From: Stenopsyche tienmushanensis | Taxonomy: Eukaryota; Arthropoda; Insecta; Trichoptera; Stenopsychidae | Assembly (NCBI GenBank): GCA_008973525.1 | Contig: WACJ01000519.1 | Span: 248,001 to 312,000, forward strand | Length of the DNA: 64,000 nt | Direction: 5' to 3' | Shown: one piece after another, positions 21,013 to 33,248 of the stretch | How the letters are laid out: each line of letters opens with the position of its first letter | Numbering within the stretch: position 1 is the first letter of the stretch | Position numbers and translations under genes: made by a program | The notes under the pieces: generated by a model | The model's input: the letters and a program-made list of their open reading frames with translations, nothing else | The model's database searches: none | Told to the model about the DNA's origin: nothing

Positions 21013-22649
21013 TTACCAGCATCATTATTAAAATCCTGTTTTGTTATATATAATTCTTCAATCTGACATTGGCAATTGTTAGTCAACATTTTTTTCCCAC
21101 AAATCCAAGATTTTTTTTATGGATCCAGTTCATATAAACATGGTTTGATTTCCTTAGTATCCAAATAAACAGAGTGCTGCTCATTCTTTAATTGCGATGG
21201 TAAATCAATAAAGCTCTTTTCTCAGTCGTAACAGTTTCAGAACTCTTCCTACGATTGGTTTGTTTTGAACTAATTCAGTTATTTCCGCGTGTTTTTTGCA
21301 AGTTGCCAGTTTGGCATCTTTCAGCGTGATGGACGCTGCCGGATATCGGCTGAGCAAATACACTTCGGATATAAATATCCTTCGTAAACATGATTCGAAT
21401 CGATGTTTACACTAAATTCAGGGGTGTTCAATTGAAACGTTAGCGTACGCTACTTAATCAGCAATGCGGTGACAACCGGGAGCTTTGGAAATGTCCCCTA
21501 TTTGACCCCATTTTAAATGGCTTTAACCCACGCACCCCTGTCGAAGGAGACTCCTATCATGATTTTCAGTCCATCGAATTTACATAGGGTAAATATTTGA
21601 TTTTAGTTCATTAAGTATTAGCAATTGGCTTAATGCAAGGGTTTTAACGAGCCCAATTTTTAATTTAAGAAATATTCGCATCATTCGCTTTAGACCAGAC
21701 AATGCTATTCATTAGATTGAAACCCTTTTTGCAATCTCCATCGAAGGGCGATCCTACTTAATGATATTTATTAATGCAGTTAGGGATGGCACTCAAGGCA
21801 AGAGTCCCTAATCTCACCATTTCATCTCTTAAATTACTCTTCGGCAGACTCGAAGGCGCAGACAGTAAAATGTTCAATATGTATTTTATTGCAGCATTGC
21901 ATGCTCACTGGATTCGTCTGTCGCAGAATGTAATATTCGGGGAAAACAGTACTGAAGGATTGCCAACTTTTATGGAGGAATCAATGGCCGTCTGAGAGTG
22001 CAAGGAGTGCTCACAAAAATGAATGATTTACAAGCAGGCAATCCGACGTCTAGGTCGTTGCTTCGCACTTACGACTTCCATGAAATGTCAACATGCACAA
22101 CAAATTCATAGTGCAATGATTCACCTTTGAACGAAAACCTTAACTTTGTATTTTGACCACTTAAGCGCTAGCGACTCACCGGTGAGTCGCTATGTTTTTT
22201 CGTAGAAAAAAAACATATTTTTTTTAATAAGATGAATCAAAAAACGGTCTCCCCAAAGTTAAAATGGCAAAGGGCAAAAATTCTGCAATTCAATTAAAAT
22301 AAAATAACCAATTTATTTAAATTTTATATACATATTAATAACATATTAATATTAATATTTATTAATATATAATGTGTTGATTCGCCATATTTTGTTATGG
22401 TGAAATATTTTTCCACATATTTTTGAACCCATACCTTTATAATAAGAAATATCTAAACCACTATGTATTTATATCATCGCAAAGGAATGTTATATAATGG
22501 AAAAATAATATAGGATTGCATAAAGAACAGACAGACATACATTTAACTGGATTTGTTCAAATTTATAAAAAAGAATTAAGATTTCGTTATAGTTTTTTGG
22601 ATGTAGATTCTCATTATAATGTGAAAGACATATTTATCTGATCAATATT
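21013..22649. other. no recognisable gene; AT-rich
   Basis: The open frame at 21774-21995 (73 codons, plus) has no motif. 22320-22375 is a TTAATATTA-rich simple stretch. Confidence 0.4.
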
Positions 22650-22654
22650 TATCC

Positions 22655-23190
22655 GGATGGACTCCACGATACCCACCTATAGCATCCAAACCCCGGGGGG
22701 GGGGGGGCAACCCTATGTCCATGGGGTCAACAGTCAAGCCCCTGGGATAATCATGTGGAGTAGAGGTTCTGTGCAAGCAGCCGGGGACGAGGCGAGTTTG
22801 CTCGTCAAACGATGCTGGGGGAACCCAGCTAACATGAGTTGGGTATGCAGCTTACCAGTATATGGAACTGCTGATTACAGAAGTTGGTGGAGTCTGTGTA
22901 AAAGGCGTCTTAACAGCTAAGTGCATACATGGGGAGAAAGGCTTTAGGCTGCTCGAACGGTGACTTGTCTCCATGGGAAACCAGCTCCAACCGAGTACCA
23001 CGGGAAAGGGGTAGCTCCGTCTGAAGTATGTATGACGTGGAAGCAACTTAGGGACTCTGCCCCGAGAGCGTCCCCGCTCCACGTCACACATACAACCATA
23101 CATTTACATACATACACAAGTAGCTCACACGGCCTTATACCAGCTATCGACAACGCATGCCCCCATTTCAGTCTGTTCTGAGCCTCCTCC
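22655..23190 (-). repeat. GC-rich repeat X, copy E
   Basis: Opposite in orientation to the copies at 39.5, 42.9 and 57.1 kb. Shared blocks include GCATACCCAACTCATGTTAG, CTTCTGTAATCAGCAGTTCC and GAGCAGCCTAAAGCC (minus strand). A G13 run lies at 22695-22707. Open frames here are not conserved between copies, so I do not call a gene. The empty counterpart of the 43.5-kb retroposon site is at about 22660-22683. Confidence 0.65.
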
Positions 23191-23519
23191 CTCCAATTGC
23201 CCAGTCCCAGACGTGCGGTTTCTATGTCTACCTGTTTATCCCAGCGTAGACGGACTCTTCTGACGAATCTACTGCCACTCCGCCCCTAATCTAATATGCA
23301 TGAAAGCTGTGAGCCAACATCCAGGCTATATGACCTGGCCAATACACACGGTGGCAAAAGATAAAGCTGATAGTTGGCGCTTCGCCGTGCATGTCCATGA
23401 CCTCTGTATTAGACCTCATGGCTTCAACATATCAACACTCATTGCCGCAGAAGCGGGTCTCCGAGTGTTAAAAATGATCTTGAATGCCATTAGTGCGCAT
23501 GTTGTATAGGAGGAGAATT

Positions 23520-23950
23520 CAAATATAACCCGGAATTTGCCCGTACAGCTTTATTAGTGGTATATAAGAATACAAACGGAGTAACTTATTTTTCTACATA
23601 GTTTCCTTCATTAGAAATTTATTTATTGCATCGAAATCATTTGAAAATCAGTTACGCACGTATTGTTTGACCGTAGCGTTGTCTTGAAATCGTTGCCCTC
23701 CTAATGCTACTTTAAACGGACCAAACTTATTATGCTAAATCTGGACTGTATGGTGGATGTTCAATCAAATACTTGGGTCTTACTTAGAGGAGCATCGCCG
23801 AATTATCCCTCAAGTCTCCTCAAAATGTTACTTAATTCCACGCCTTCGTCTATGAGAAAACGAATAATTACGCGTTGCGCAACAGAGGACGCTACTTCTC
23901 GCCATCTTTCTTCGATGACAGGATCAAGAAGCTTCATATCTGATGGAATA
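23520..23950 (-). pseudogene. mariner M5 transposase, internally deleted
   Basis: On the minus strand, about 23905-23790 encodes RVIIRFLIDEGVELSNILRR and then FGDAPLSKTQVFD, the N-terminal helix-turn-helix of mariner/SETMAR-type transposases. About 23715-23600 jumps to the C-terminal block (FKVALGGQRFQDNATVKQYV and RN-stop). The catalytic core between them is missing and stops interrupt both parts. Confidence 0.65.
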
Positions 23951-25281
23951 AAAGTGAACTATGTACAATATGTGTGACTGCCAATGTCGAAGTTGGTTGT
24001 CTCTCATTCATTTAATTAGAATATTTATGGTAATGCACATCATTAAAATTATAATACCCAATTCTAAGAATAATTTATATGATTTTATAGATGCAAGCAT
24101 AAATTTGGCACCATTTATTGGGTTGCCATCATTCTTCGCAGTAATGGTTGACAATCAAAATTTTCTCGAAAACTCATCTATTTTATTTGAATTCTCAGAT
24201 TTGTGAATCATGAAAGCTTTACATGAATTCTGGCGACAAGATTTGTTCTTCTTGATAGAACCGCTTATTAGTTTGTTGTTCCATGGGCGCCTTGCTCGAA
24301 TACATTTTTCAAGTCTGCTCTTCCATTATTTTTTTTGCTCGGAGATAGCATCGTGTGGAACAATGAAGAAATCATAACTCGAATTTAGACAGCCAGACCA
24401 TAAAATATGAAATGTCATCGTAAATTTAGTGAATGCTTTACGAGCCCGGCTCCCGCAAAGTCCTTATGCTATCTAAAGTAATCAGAGACACGATATGTTT
24501 GTGCATCGTATATAAAATAAACTCAGAGGATCATCAACTTTAATCTGGACAAGATAGCATCAGCTGAATTCCAAAGAAAATGCACTGAATTGAGCGAAAT
24601 GTTATAGATTTCACTTGGGTACGTGCAAAAAATTATAAGGATATTTCGTATCGAATTATGGCATTTTCCAAATAAGATACGTGTTTAGATTAGTAGATGA
24701 ATGCGTTTGACACATTCGATATAAGGCACTTTAAGCGAACATCAAATTCTGGATGATATCTGGCTGCGAGCAGCATTATGTTGCAAGGGCAGGGCTATGA
24801 TTTATCAACTGGTAATAATTCGAGCTTAGTCTACAGATCTCTCTATATCCTTTAAGAATAATTGAGCTCTATTAAACTAAGATGATTCATTGGCTCCATT
24901 ATGAATATTCATGATGTCTGATTTATTGAATCGTGTAAGGATTCAGATCGTTGATCAATGATTGAAATTGATCTTCCTTATATGATTGTTCTTGTAACAA
25001 TACAGCGTACGCAAAACAATTAATCGGTATATCCTTTTTTGTCTTCATTCCAGTACGTTCTTGGATATCTTGACGATGAATGCAGCATTGTTAGATTTAG
25101 TCCTTGTCGCAAGATTATCTTTGGTGCATCCTGTTCTGTTTAATGTTGGATGACACTGGTGTTGTTTTGAAATAAGCATATAAAACCGCAGACATTCGAG
25201 GATAAGGATCATCGATTTTCCATCTAATTGTCATCGACCCTTGATTTACGCAGCAAAAAAAAAACAAGAACAACACTTTTC
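23951..25281. other. no recognisable gene
   Basis: Open frames at 23961-24206 (plus) and 25115-25309 (minus) are not recognised. Confidence 0.35.
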
Positions 25282-25335
25282 CAGACCAATATGCGCTAAA
25301 ATGGTGCAACCGTTAAACGTCTCGCAAAATAAATT
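25282..25335. repeat. short repeat shared with 51055-51105
   Basis: CCAGACCAATATGCGC is followed by closely related sequence at both places. At 51 kb the block is preceded by GGGTCTTTCATCTTCAATTG, which resembles the M3 mariner terminus, so both may be mariner scraps. Confidence 0.4.
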
Positions 25336-27075
25336 CCGCACAAAAAAACAATCCATGATCCACCAGATCAAGTGTTACTCTTAAATTCGGATCGGCACAG
25401 CTGTATTTACAAGCTTAAATAAGTATTCTGATTTAAATACAATGACTGATAATCTTAACGGAATTCAAATGTAATAATTGCGTTATTTTGGCTGGCAAGT
25501 TCCATCCGGGTTTTAAATACGGTATCTGAAACATTTGAACTTGAACAAAATGTTTGCGTATCATACCATTAATCGTTTTAATGGTGGCGTAATAAAATGC
25601 ATTAATGGACGTCTGACACGAACATCGATTTCTCTAAGAATTAGTAAAATAATCCGAAGCCAAGCGCAGATATTTTCACCATAAATATATAGTTGTTTCG
25701 CCGACGGAACAGCGAGTGACTGTCAGAAAGCCAGAACCTGCTCAGATCATGATTCTCGCGTGTATTTCGGTGGTGTCAGAAGTCCGAAAGTTTTGTCGCC
25801 ACATCCATTTTTTAAAAAGGAATCGTCGTATTTTGTTGTTCTACCAACCATGAGCATCTGTTAAGCTTTGAAGTTTTTAACAGAGAAATTCCACATATCG
25901 TAGAATTACCCCATTCCAAATTGGTGTAGACAGTGAAAAGTCTGCATTGCCATTTCACATACAGTTTAAGTATGTATCTCAATTTCGCTGATTTTCTTCT
26001 TCGGTGCATACAAACGCTTTCGGGAATGTTTTGCTACGACAGACGTGCTCGACTGAAAATTGATTCTGAAGGTCTCCCAAGGTTCATAGCTCTCATAAAT
26101 TCTGATGGCTCCTTCGACGATCGACGTTCCCCGAAGTACATCGACGGCTTCGCCAGCACAATGGACGTGCGTTTCCTCAAAGATAATATATGCTGCCATC
26201 TGTCAAAAAGATGTGCTGATCTTTTGCGAAATCCATCTGGCAACGGTCCACATCCGCTGCCTCAGATTTGATTAGACTATGATGCTCCAATCTACTCTTC
26301 TGCCAACGTGCTCTCACACACCATTCAATTTGCATTCCACATTTTTTTAATGTTTGTTTTAGTCAGTCGGGTGCGGTTGATTCACCGGTCGGTCGGCGAC
26401 ATCCGCACCGGTAGACTTCTTTGTTCCGGCGATTTGGCCAATTCGTCGTTTTCTTGGAATCGGCCGTGGGACAACGAACCGCACCAAGACGAAACCTGAT
26501 CGGACTAATGGCTCTGAACCTGTCCTTACGTGCAAGTACGCATATTCGATAAACAGTCAACCGTCCTACACCAGTTCCAAACGGAAGCCACTTTGCAGAC
26601 TATTCAGACCGATCAGTCACGCAATCAATATAAACGGTGTCTTATTGTGTAATAAGCGGAGCAAGAATTATTGTCAATGTCAATATGAAGACCGTCGAGC
26701 TATTGCCAATTTTAGCAATGCTTAAGCATCGGAAACCATTTGGCGTAAGTGAATCGCCATCAGTGTTCGCGATAAGTTCCTTAAATGCTTTAATGGCCGA
26801 TGATACAACATGTGTATCATAGTGCGAACAGCTAATCAGTACTTGTGGCATGTTCCTGTCTGATGACACAGGCCTTGTGCCATGCTTTTCGTCAACCATT
26901 AGTGGCTTTGATAAATTCTTAACGCTTTATAATCCGTGTCCACGTTAACGTGTGATGATAATGAGAACGTCGTACGAACGTGATATAGATTTAAATTTCC
27001 TTCCAGTGAAAATACTACCCACTTCTCGAAACTCCTAGAAAAAATTAATTTTATGCATTGTTTTTTCCATTTTTG
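25336..27075. other. no confident gene; decayed open frames
   Basis: Open frames on the minus strand (25966-26199, 26363-26560, 26642-26899, 26899-27126) and one on the plus strand (25933-26271, 112 codons) lack diagnostic motifs. A minus-strand Tc1-like origin for 26.0-26.6 kb is possible but unproven. A PBS-like TGGTGTCAGAAGT at 25771-25783 has no LTR next to it. Confidence 0.3.
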
Positions 27076-27454
27076 TAGCGTGGGTGATTTAACATCCCCA
27101 CGCAATAGCGCTGTTAATCTGAGCACATTTAATTCTCCAGATTAACAGTGATATCTTCTATCTCTCTTCAGGTGCAATGTGTTATTTTAGCAGCGCCATC
27201 TCTTGCGTCCCTGCGGAGACATTGCACCTGCATACCGATCGATCGCTTCTTGCGCGTGCACTGTTGCCGGTTGGGTAGTGACGCGCAGGAGGCGGGAGTC
27301 GGAAGAGTCGTCGTTTAGCCTTGACTGCGGGAGGTCGTCCTTCCTGCAGCCAGATTTCTCTCTCTCTCTCGTGGGAAATAAATAGTTATTTAGAGAAGAG
27401 ATTCTTTCTATTCGACGTCCGTCTATTCCCATCTATTCGTCCAGCAACATCACA
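27076..27454 (-). repeat. solo-LTR-like sequence
   Basis: Read on the minus strand it starts TGTGATGTTGCTGG and ends CACCCACGCTACA. A GC-rich core (27236-27356) and the last 40 bp match 30310-30427 and 30437-30477 on the plus strand. TG...CA ends and two copies in opposite orientation suggest an LTR family. No target duplication was found. Confidence 0.5.
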
Positions 27455-27492
27455 GCCCGAAGCGATGTTACGATCGAGAAAATCTAACTATT

Positions 27493-27567
27493 TACTGGTT
27501 GGAGTTTCACGTTTCGTGACGTTCAAGACAAATTGCCCTACCGCGCCTATACAATTTCAATTTTAAA
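27493..27567 (+). repeat. dispersed repeat G fragment
   Basis: GAGTTTCACGTTTCGTGACG, then ATTGCCCTACCGCGCCTATA, then AATTTCAATTTTAAAAAAAT. It lies next to the LTR-like sequence at 27.1 kb. Confidence 0.55.
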
Positions 27568-28929
27568 AAAATGCTTATGCAATGTAACATAAATCCCTGG
27601 CCAAATTATCGCTGCCAAGTTATCCTCGTTGCAGGCTGCACTTCCACAGTCCCCCCAACAAGTGATGGTATCCTCAGGGCAAAATTTTCCAGACTCACGG
27701 CTGTCGCGTCATCCATAATATCGGCGAGAAGGCCTTCAATAGGAGGCGAATTTCACCAGAGACCAGATCTTCATGATTATGTTTATTTTCCATTTTGGAT
27801 CGGCGGCGGTTACGAGGCGTAGACGGTGCTTCCGAGGGACTCGGAAAGTTAAAAGAAGTTAAAAGAACGTTCACAACACATTAAATGGTATATTTGCACC
27901 TATTCTAACGTGTATTTGTATCAATTCGTCTTTTATTATTGAAAAATATATGTTTGAAAGGTTGCATTGTATTCTGAGACAGCATGTGCTTAATTTAGTT
28001 TATAATGAAACATTTCCACTTGTATTTTATTGGTAAATTCGACCTTTCATTCTAAAAAAATATTAAAACAAACCACGTAGCTTTGTTCGCTTCGCATTAC
28101 TTGCAGTTTGAAATAAGCACTTTTCAATTACTTGAATCGATCCGAAATTTTCAACTTGTACGCCAATAAAATAGCTTTTTAGTTCTTGGAATTGGATTTG
28201 GGTTCATTTCCTCTTCACCGAAAACTATTTCATCGGGCAAATTTTCTTGGAAATGGTTGTTCATTATGCTATAAATTTGCACGTCTTTTATGGACTCGGA
28301 TTAAGTCGAGGTCTTTCTCGTTTATACCTCGGCTTCATCTCTTCCAATTTGAATAATATCAAGCTTTTATTGGTATGGGCGTTTGAAGATACAGACTATT
28401 TATTATTTGTTCCGGTTTAATGGATGCAGTTCGCAAAACAAGTGTTAGTGCTTGAAAATGAATGTCAAAATGAAACTCGGACACTATAGAATTTCATCTT
28501 AGCTTGCATTTTTTTTCGGAAAATATCCATCAAAATTTGATAACCATGCCATAAATTATATGACGAATTCATTGATATATTAATGGATTTATTTCATAGC
28601 TCCAAGGTTTATAAATATGGTAATTTTACCACAAGATGGTTTGTGAATGACCCCATTTCAACATATCGAATTTCTTTCTGCGCATTGTTCTTCGGATGCG
28701 CATATCGTCTTAAAATTGATGAAATCAAATGAACAACATTAATTTCATTATGTGTCTTGTATCATTTGAATTGTTAAATGAACTGTTGCTATAACTGTAA
28801 TGAAAATGCGCGAGAATCCAGGTTAAATACTTGTTTTGTCTCCGTTCTATGAATTTTGTCCCAAATAAACAGCAGGTCTGACTAACCAGTTGCCAAATTA
28901 GGCATACTATTTTTTGCGAAAACTCTGTT
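27568..28929. other. no confident gene
   Basis: An 83-codon frame at 27571-27822 (plus) with an unusual proline/serine composition is not recognised. The remainder is AT-rich. Confidence 0.35.
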
Positions 28930-29232
28930 TGTTGTTTGATATAAAAAATAACTTAAAGGCGAAAGAATAAGATTGATAAAATTCCTTTCTGCTGATACAC
29001 GGACTAAAACTCGCAAAATTCCCGATATTCCGACAAATTATTTATTTCCGTCGCTGCAGATGAATATTTATATACTATAATACTTCTATGTGATTCGTAA
29101 TTATATTACGAAGGAATACAAAAATTCTGAATCCCGTATCTATTATATTTCATATCGATATTCCCATTATTAGAGTCGAGGTGTAGTAAATACATCACCG
29201 GTAGGGAAAGGTTAATATAACCATTTGAAAAA
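28930..29232 (+). repeat. 300-bp repeat, partner at 46619-46922
   Basis: Blocks such as AAGAATAAGATTGATAAAAT, TTATTTATTTCCGTCGCTGC and ACATCACCGGTAGGGAAA are shared in order with the 46.6-kb copy. By eye the copies are more than 90 per cent identical, well above the similarity of the other repeats here. No coding potential. Confidence 0.8.
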
Positions 29233-30034
29233 CATATATGTACTCTATATATGTATACATGGCGTCGCCTAAGCTCGCCAATTAGTAGTTACGCCACTGT
29301 TTCCAAGCGTCCAGATTTCGGCGGGAATGTCTCGATTTAGTAGCCTTTATCGTGCTGGTGAGGTGTACGATTTCTATTAAATAAAAATTTCAATCCCGAG
29401 TTTTTCAGGATTACGTTTACTAATACTGGGATTCATGAGCACCTAAAGCTGTCCGGGATTGGATTTCCTAGCGGGAAGGATCTTTTTCAATGTAGACCCT
29501 TTGATTAGTATGCACTGACATGTAGCGTACAGTGCTTCATAATGCTTACTACTGTTATATGATATTCATCATATTATATTTTATCTTGATATATGAATGT
29601 AAATTATGATGTTGTGAATATGTCGGTATGTAATTCTGTGTGCAACGTTCCATTTTGTTTATTCGCGTTTTATCAATTATTATATTAATTAAAGCAATTT
29701 ATGTGGAGTTCTCTGCATTATTGTGCGGTTAAGGATCATGAATCTGCTTCATAATTAAATGTCACCGAATGCCAGGGTGTGTCACGTGATGAAATTAATT
29801 CCAAAACCCAGCACACATGCAGGGTATATCCCTTATAAGGCAAATAAGATTAAATGAAGTGAATGGAACCGAAGAACAGCTGGTGACCTAAAAAAGTGGA
29901 AACAGATGAACAGTAACAGCTGGGGGCATGCAAGATACGCACAATGACGATGCCGGCACATCTGTCACGAATCTGCAGAACTCATCAAAATCTGATTTAT
30001 TTTTTTCCTGTGATAATCCTACGATTGACCGATA
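29233..30034. other. no gene; contains a family C terminus
   Basis: GACCCTTTGATTAGTATGCA at 29498 matches the terminus at 3059. The rest shows nothing recognisable. Confidence 0.4.
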
Positions 30035-30253
30035 TTAACCCTTTGAGTAGTGAGCTAATTTAAAATCATCATAAACGTAGATTCTATATTTTTATATCCA
30101 TCACTTATCATCCTTATAAATCTACTTATTTGTCAGGACCGTCGCAGCGTGTATGAAGCTTCTATATAAATAAATAAACACTGTCGATAGCATATAATAT
30201 TCGATAATTTATTTTTATAAACATAAACAATACACTTAAATCGGTTTATTGTA
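30035..30253 (+). mobile_element. TTAA-type MITE, 3'-truncated
   Basis: TTAACCCTTTGAGTAGTGAG at the left end, then CAGGACCGTCGCAGCGTGTA, CACTGTCGATAGCA and AACATAAACAATACACTT. The right half is missing where the LTR-like sequence at 30254 begins. Confidence 0.75.
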
Positions 30254-30477
30254 TTGTAACGTTGAGGTAGTGGCACTCTCAGCGGCAGAGTCCCCGGGCG
30301 GTTCCCCCCAGATTTGGCTGCAGGAAGGACGACCTCCCGCAGCCAAGGCTAAACGACGACTCTTCCGACTCCCGCCTCCTGCGCGTCACTACCCAACTGG
30401 CAACGGTGCACGCGCAAGAAGCGATCGGTCAGCGGAACAGCGCTATTGCGTGGGGATGTTAAATCGCCCACGCTACA
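30254..30477 (+). repeat. LTR-like sequence, diverged partner of 27076-27454
   Basis: It starts TGTAACGTTGAGG and ends CGCCCACGCTACA. The GC-rich core (GGCTGCAGGAAGGACGACCT, CTTCCGACTCCCGCCTCCTG) is shared with the 27-kb copy in opposite orientation. It is about 155 bp shorter than that copy. Confidence 0.5.
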
Positions 30478-32420
30478 ACAGTTTAATACTTTTGCTTACA
30501 CTTTCAGGTCATTGAATATGGGGCGAAATTTCAGATTCTAGCAAGATCCCAAACATACATGAACACCTTGCATCATTTTTATGCAGTAAGATTGTTTAAT
30601 AAAATTATTAGAAATACATATGCCATAAAAATCTTTATTAAAAACTAGTTTTTGTTATCATTTAAATGTTATTGTATTATCGGTATTATATGATTATGTT
30701 AAGAAGGATATGTTAAACAACGTGCATATTTTTTATTTTTTTTATCATCAATAAATGATGAGTTATTCTCGTTTCCAAGCGTTTCCAAACTTTTTGTCGG
30801 TAGTGTATATTGGCATGTCACACGTAATGATCGGCTGTTAAAGATTTCCCGGGCTTATGGCACACATGTTGGGTCATCGACCATTATAGGTTGGCACGTA
30901 AACCCAACAATCAACTATTGACAACCATGTGTCGGTCATGAAATCAATACCTCGTAGGCAATCGATGACCTTGACAGCGCAAGTGAAATGTATACATAAT
31001 TACAATGCATGTGCTGAATGAGTACGTGCTCTATTTTATTGGATCAACGGTCGTGAAAATCCATTAAGGAAATTCAACAAGATGTATTTACATAACATCA
31101 AAGAGTTTTCTTAACTTGTCGTTTGAAATACGTGATGAAATGTGCACTGTACCGAAATTCTGATGGCGTTACACAAGATTAATTGGCGAACACGTGACAC
31201 AAATATATCATTTGTATGTGTATATATCTAAGGGGTGGTTTTATTATTTTCGCCACCCGAGGTCACTATAATTCTTGTGGGGCGTTTTAAAGTCCGTTAA
31301 AACCAAAGTGCTTATGTGGCAGCGTCCATAAGTTGATGGCTGCAATTAATTTCAATTGAGGTAGCTTGGAGTCTTGAAGGACGATTAACTAACTAAGCAG
31401 AATTTTTTGGGATTAAATTTGATGCGATTTTTCATTTAAATTTGATTTTAACGCTGAAAAATTTGAACGGGATAAAAATTGGGGATGTCAATGGCCTTCT
31501 TGAAATTAGAACATTATTTTTTTCTTATCGTCCTTAATGCTTATTAGTTTTCATAGACCTGAACTACTGAAATTGAATCTGTATGGAATAAAATTATCAT
31601 TAAATTAAGGCTCTGTTTTTCCTCGGCATCCTTCCCCAAAATCTCAGCATAAATGTTGATTGCTAAAAATTAAAAGGATGCATGAAATTATAAGTTTTTA
31701 TTATTATAAAACGACATCGATTATGGTTCTATGAAGAAAAACTTCTTTTAATGAAGAGATTTATCATCTAGAATCAGAAGTATCTATCAGTCTGAGAGCA
31801 TTGATTGCTAGAAATATTACCTACAAACCTGAAAAAATTGATGGAAAATGATTTTAAAACCATGGATTCGGATGGTAAGAGCCGAAAGAACATCTTACAG
31901 CGTTTTGATGATATTAACACCATGAAAACATGATATTGCGCTAAGCTTCGCTAAAAGTGCGGGTGATTTCGCAAGAAATTCATATAACTCTTTCGTAAAA
32001 TTGATATAATTCTTAAACCAGCTTATAGATTAAAACGAAATATCAATGCTGTTTACAAAAGAGTTTTCAGCATTTAAACATTTAAGCAAAACAGTAGTTT
32101 TTAATCTGTGGTGCGCGTACCAGCATGATTAAATGCAAATCTATAACGTATTTGTAAACATTTTTTTAATACAATTTGCTCTAATTTGCCAACGGATGAC
32201 ATTTAAATATATTTTATACGATTAAAATATTAACACATGTTTGTAATATTATCCCTAGATAGAAATTTAAATCTATATCATATTTTTACGTCATTTTTTT
32301 CAAGCTAATGTTATGTCATTTTCATCACGCGTCAGTATACAGACTTTAAAGTGTTAAAGAAGAACCCCACAATCCTCATTTAATCTGTATAAACCTACTG
32401 ATTGTAATTAATATAGAGAA
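30478..32420. other. no recognisable feature
   Basis: AT-rich, nearly without open frames. Confidence 0.4.
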
Positions 32421-33248
32421 TATATCCCAAAAGTCATGAAAATGAAATTAGCTTTACAGCGCACAGAAGTTCAGTCTGTTTTCAGATCACGACGCTGAAT
32501 GCTGAGCGATAAAATTTTATACAATACCCGAGAAAAACAGGCATGGAAGAGTCAATGGAATAAATGTGTAGATGCTGATGGAGAGTACTTTGAAGAATAT
32601 TAACAATTTGTATCGATATTATCAATAAACCGCACTCTATGAAAGTTTTCAGGCATGGCGTTCGATCGTGAGGACTTCTTTCGCCGTATCAGCGATCTGA
32701 AAAATGGACCAGTTGGACACACAGACCTTGACTCTTTTCATTTAGAGCTTCCTGTAAAAGCTATGGGTATAAAACTGTCCCCGGGGTCTTCTACGATCTA
32801 TATTCGATCGTAGAGGTCCCAATTGCGGCCGCAACTCATATTCTTACCCTTTCCCCATATATACCGGATGTTTTGCACCAAACTAACATTTTTAAATGTT
32901 TTTATTAAATCTATTTTATTCATTTATTATTTTTTCAAATTGGTTACCCTTGTTTCGTAGGCACGCAAGGCGGCGCTTATTTCTTCAATTGGGTTGTCTT
33001 TTGTGGACATTTCTGTTGTGTATATTAATTATTTTTGCAGGCCCATTCCATAGCTCGCAGTCTCCAGACCACGACGCCATTGGATTTCTTTGCCCAGGGA
33101 CGTACCCTAATCCGTGGCATACACGGTCTCCTGATCTGACACCACTGGATTTCTTTAACTTCTATTTTTCCCCCACTTTCAGAGCGCTAATAGGCGGTCT
33201 CCATGTAAATATATATTAAAAAATATATATTTCATGACTTTTGGGATA
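32421..33248 (+). mobile_element. mariner M6, TIR-bounded decayed copy
   Basis: The left end TATCCCAAAAGTCATGAAA (32423) and the right end, read inward, match over about 19 bp, with TA at the border. The plus-strand frame at 32896-33219 includes SPDLTPLDFFNF near its end, the conserved block before the third catalytic residue of mariner transposases. That block is present twice in decayed form within 33041-33160. A non-LTR tail at 32655-32740 lies inside. The element is dead. Confidence 0.65.
32655..32830 (+). pseudogene. non-LTR ORF2 C-terminal tail nested in mariner M6
   Basis: AFDREDFFRRISDLKNGPVG then HTDL matches the shared tail. Downstream is an inverted repeat (TCTACGATC ... GATCGTAGA at 32789-32814). 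Confidence 0.5.

Noticed and set aside
22852..23181. Cluster of 69-83 codon frames in repeat X copy E
   Set aside because: Not conserved in the other four copies of the repeat.
25771..25783. PBS-like TGGTGTCAGAAGT
   Set aside because: No TG...CA sequence next to it and the match ends after 13 bases.
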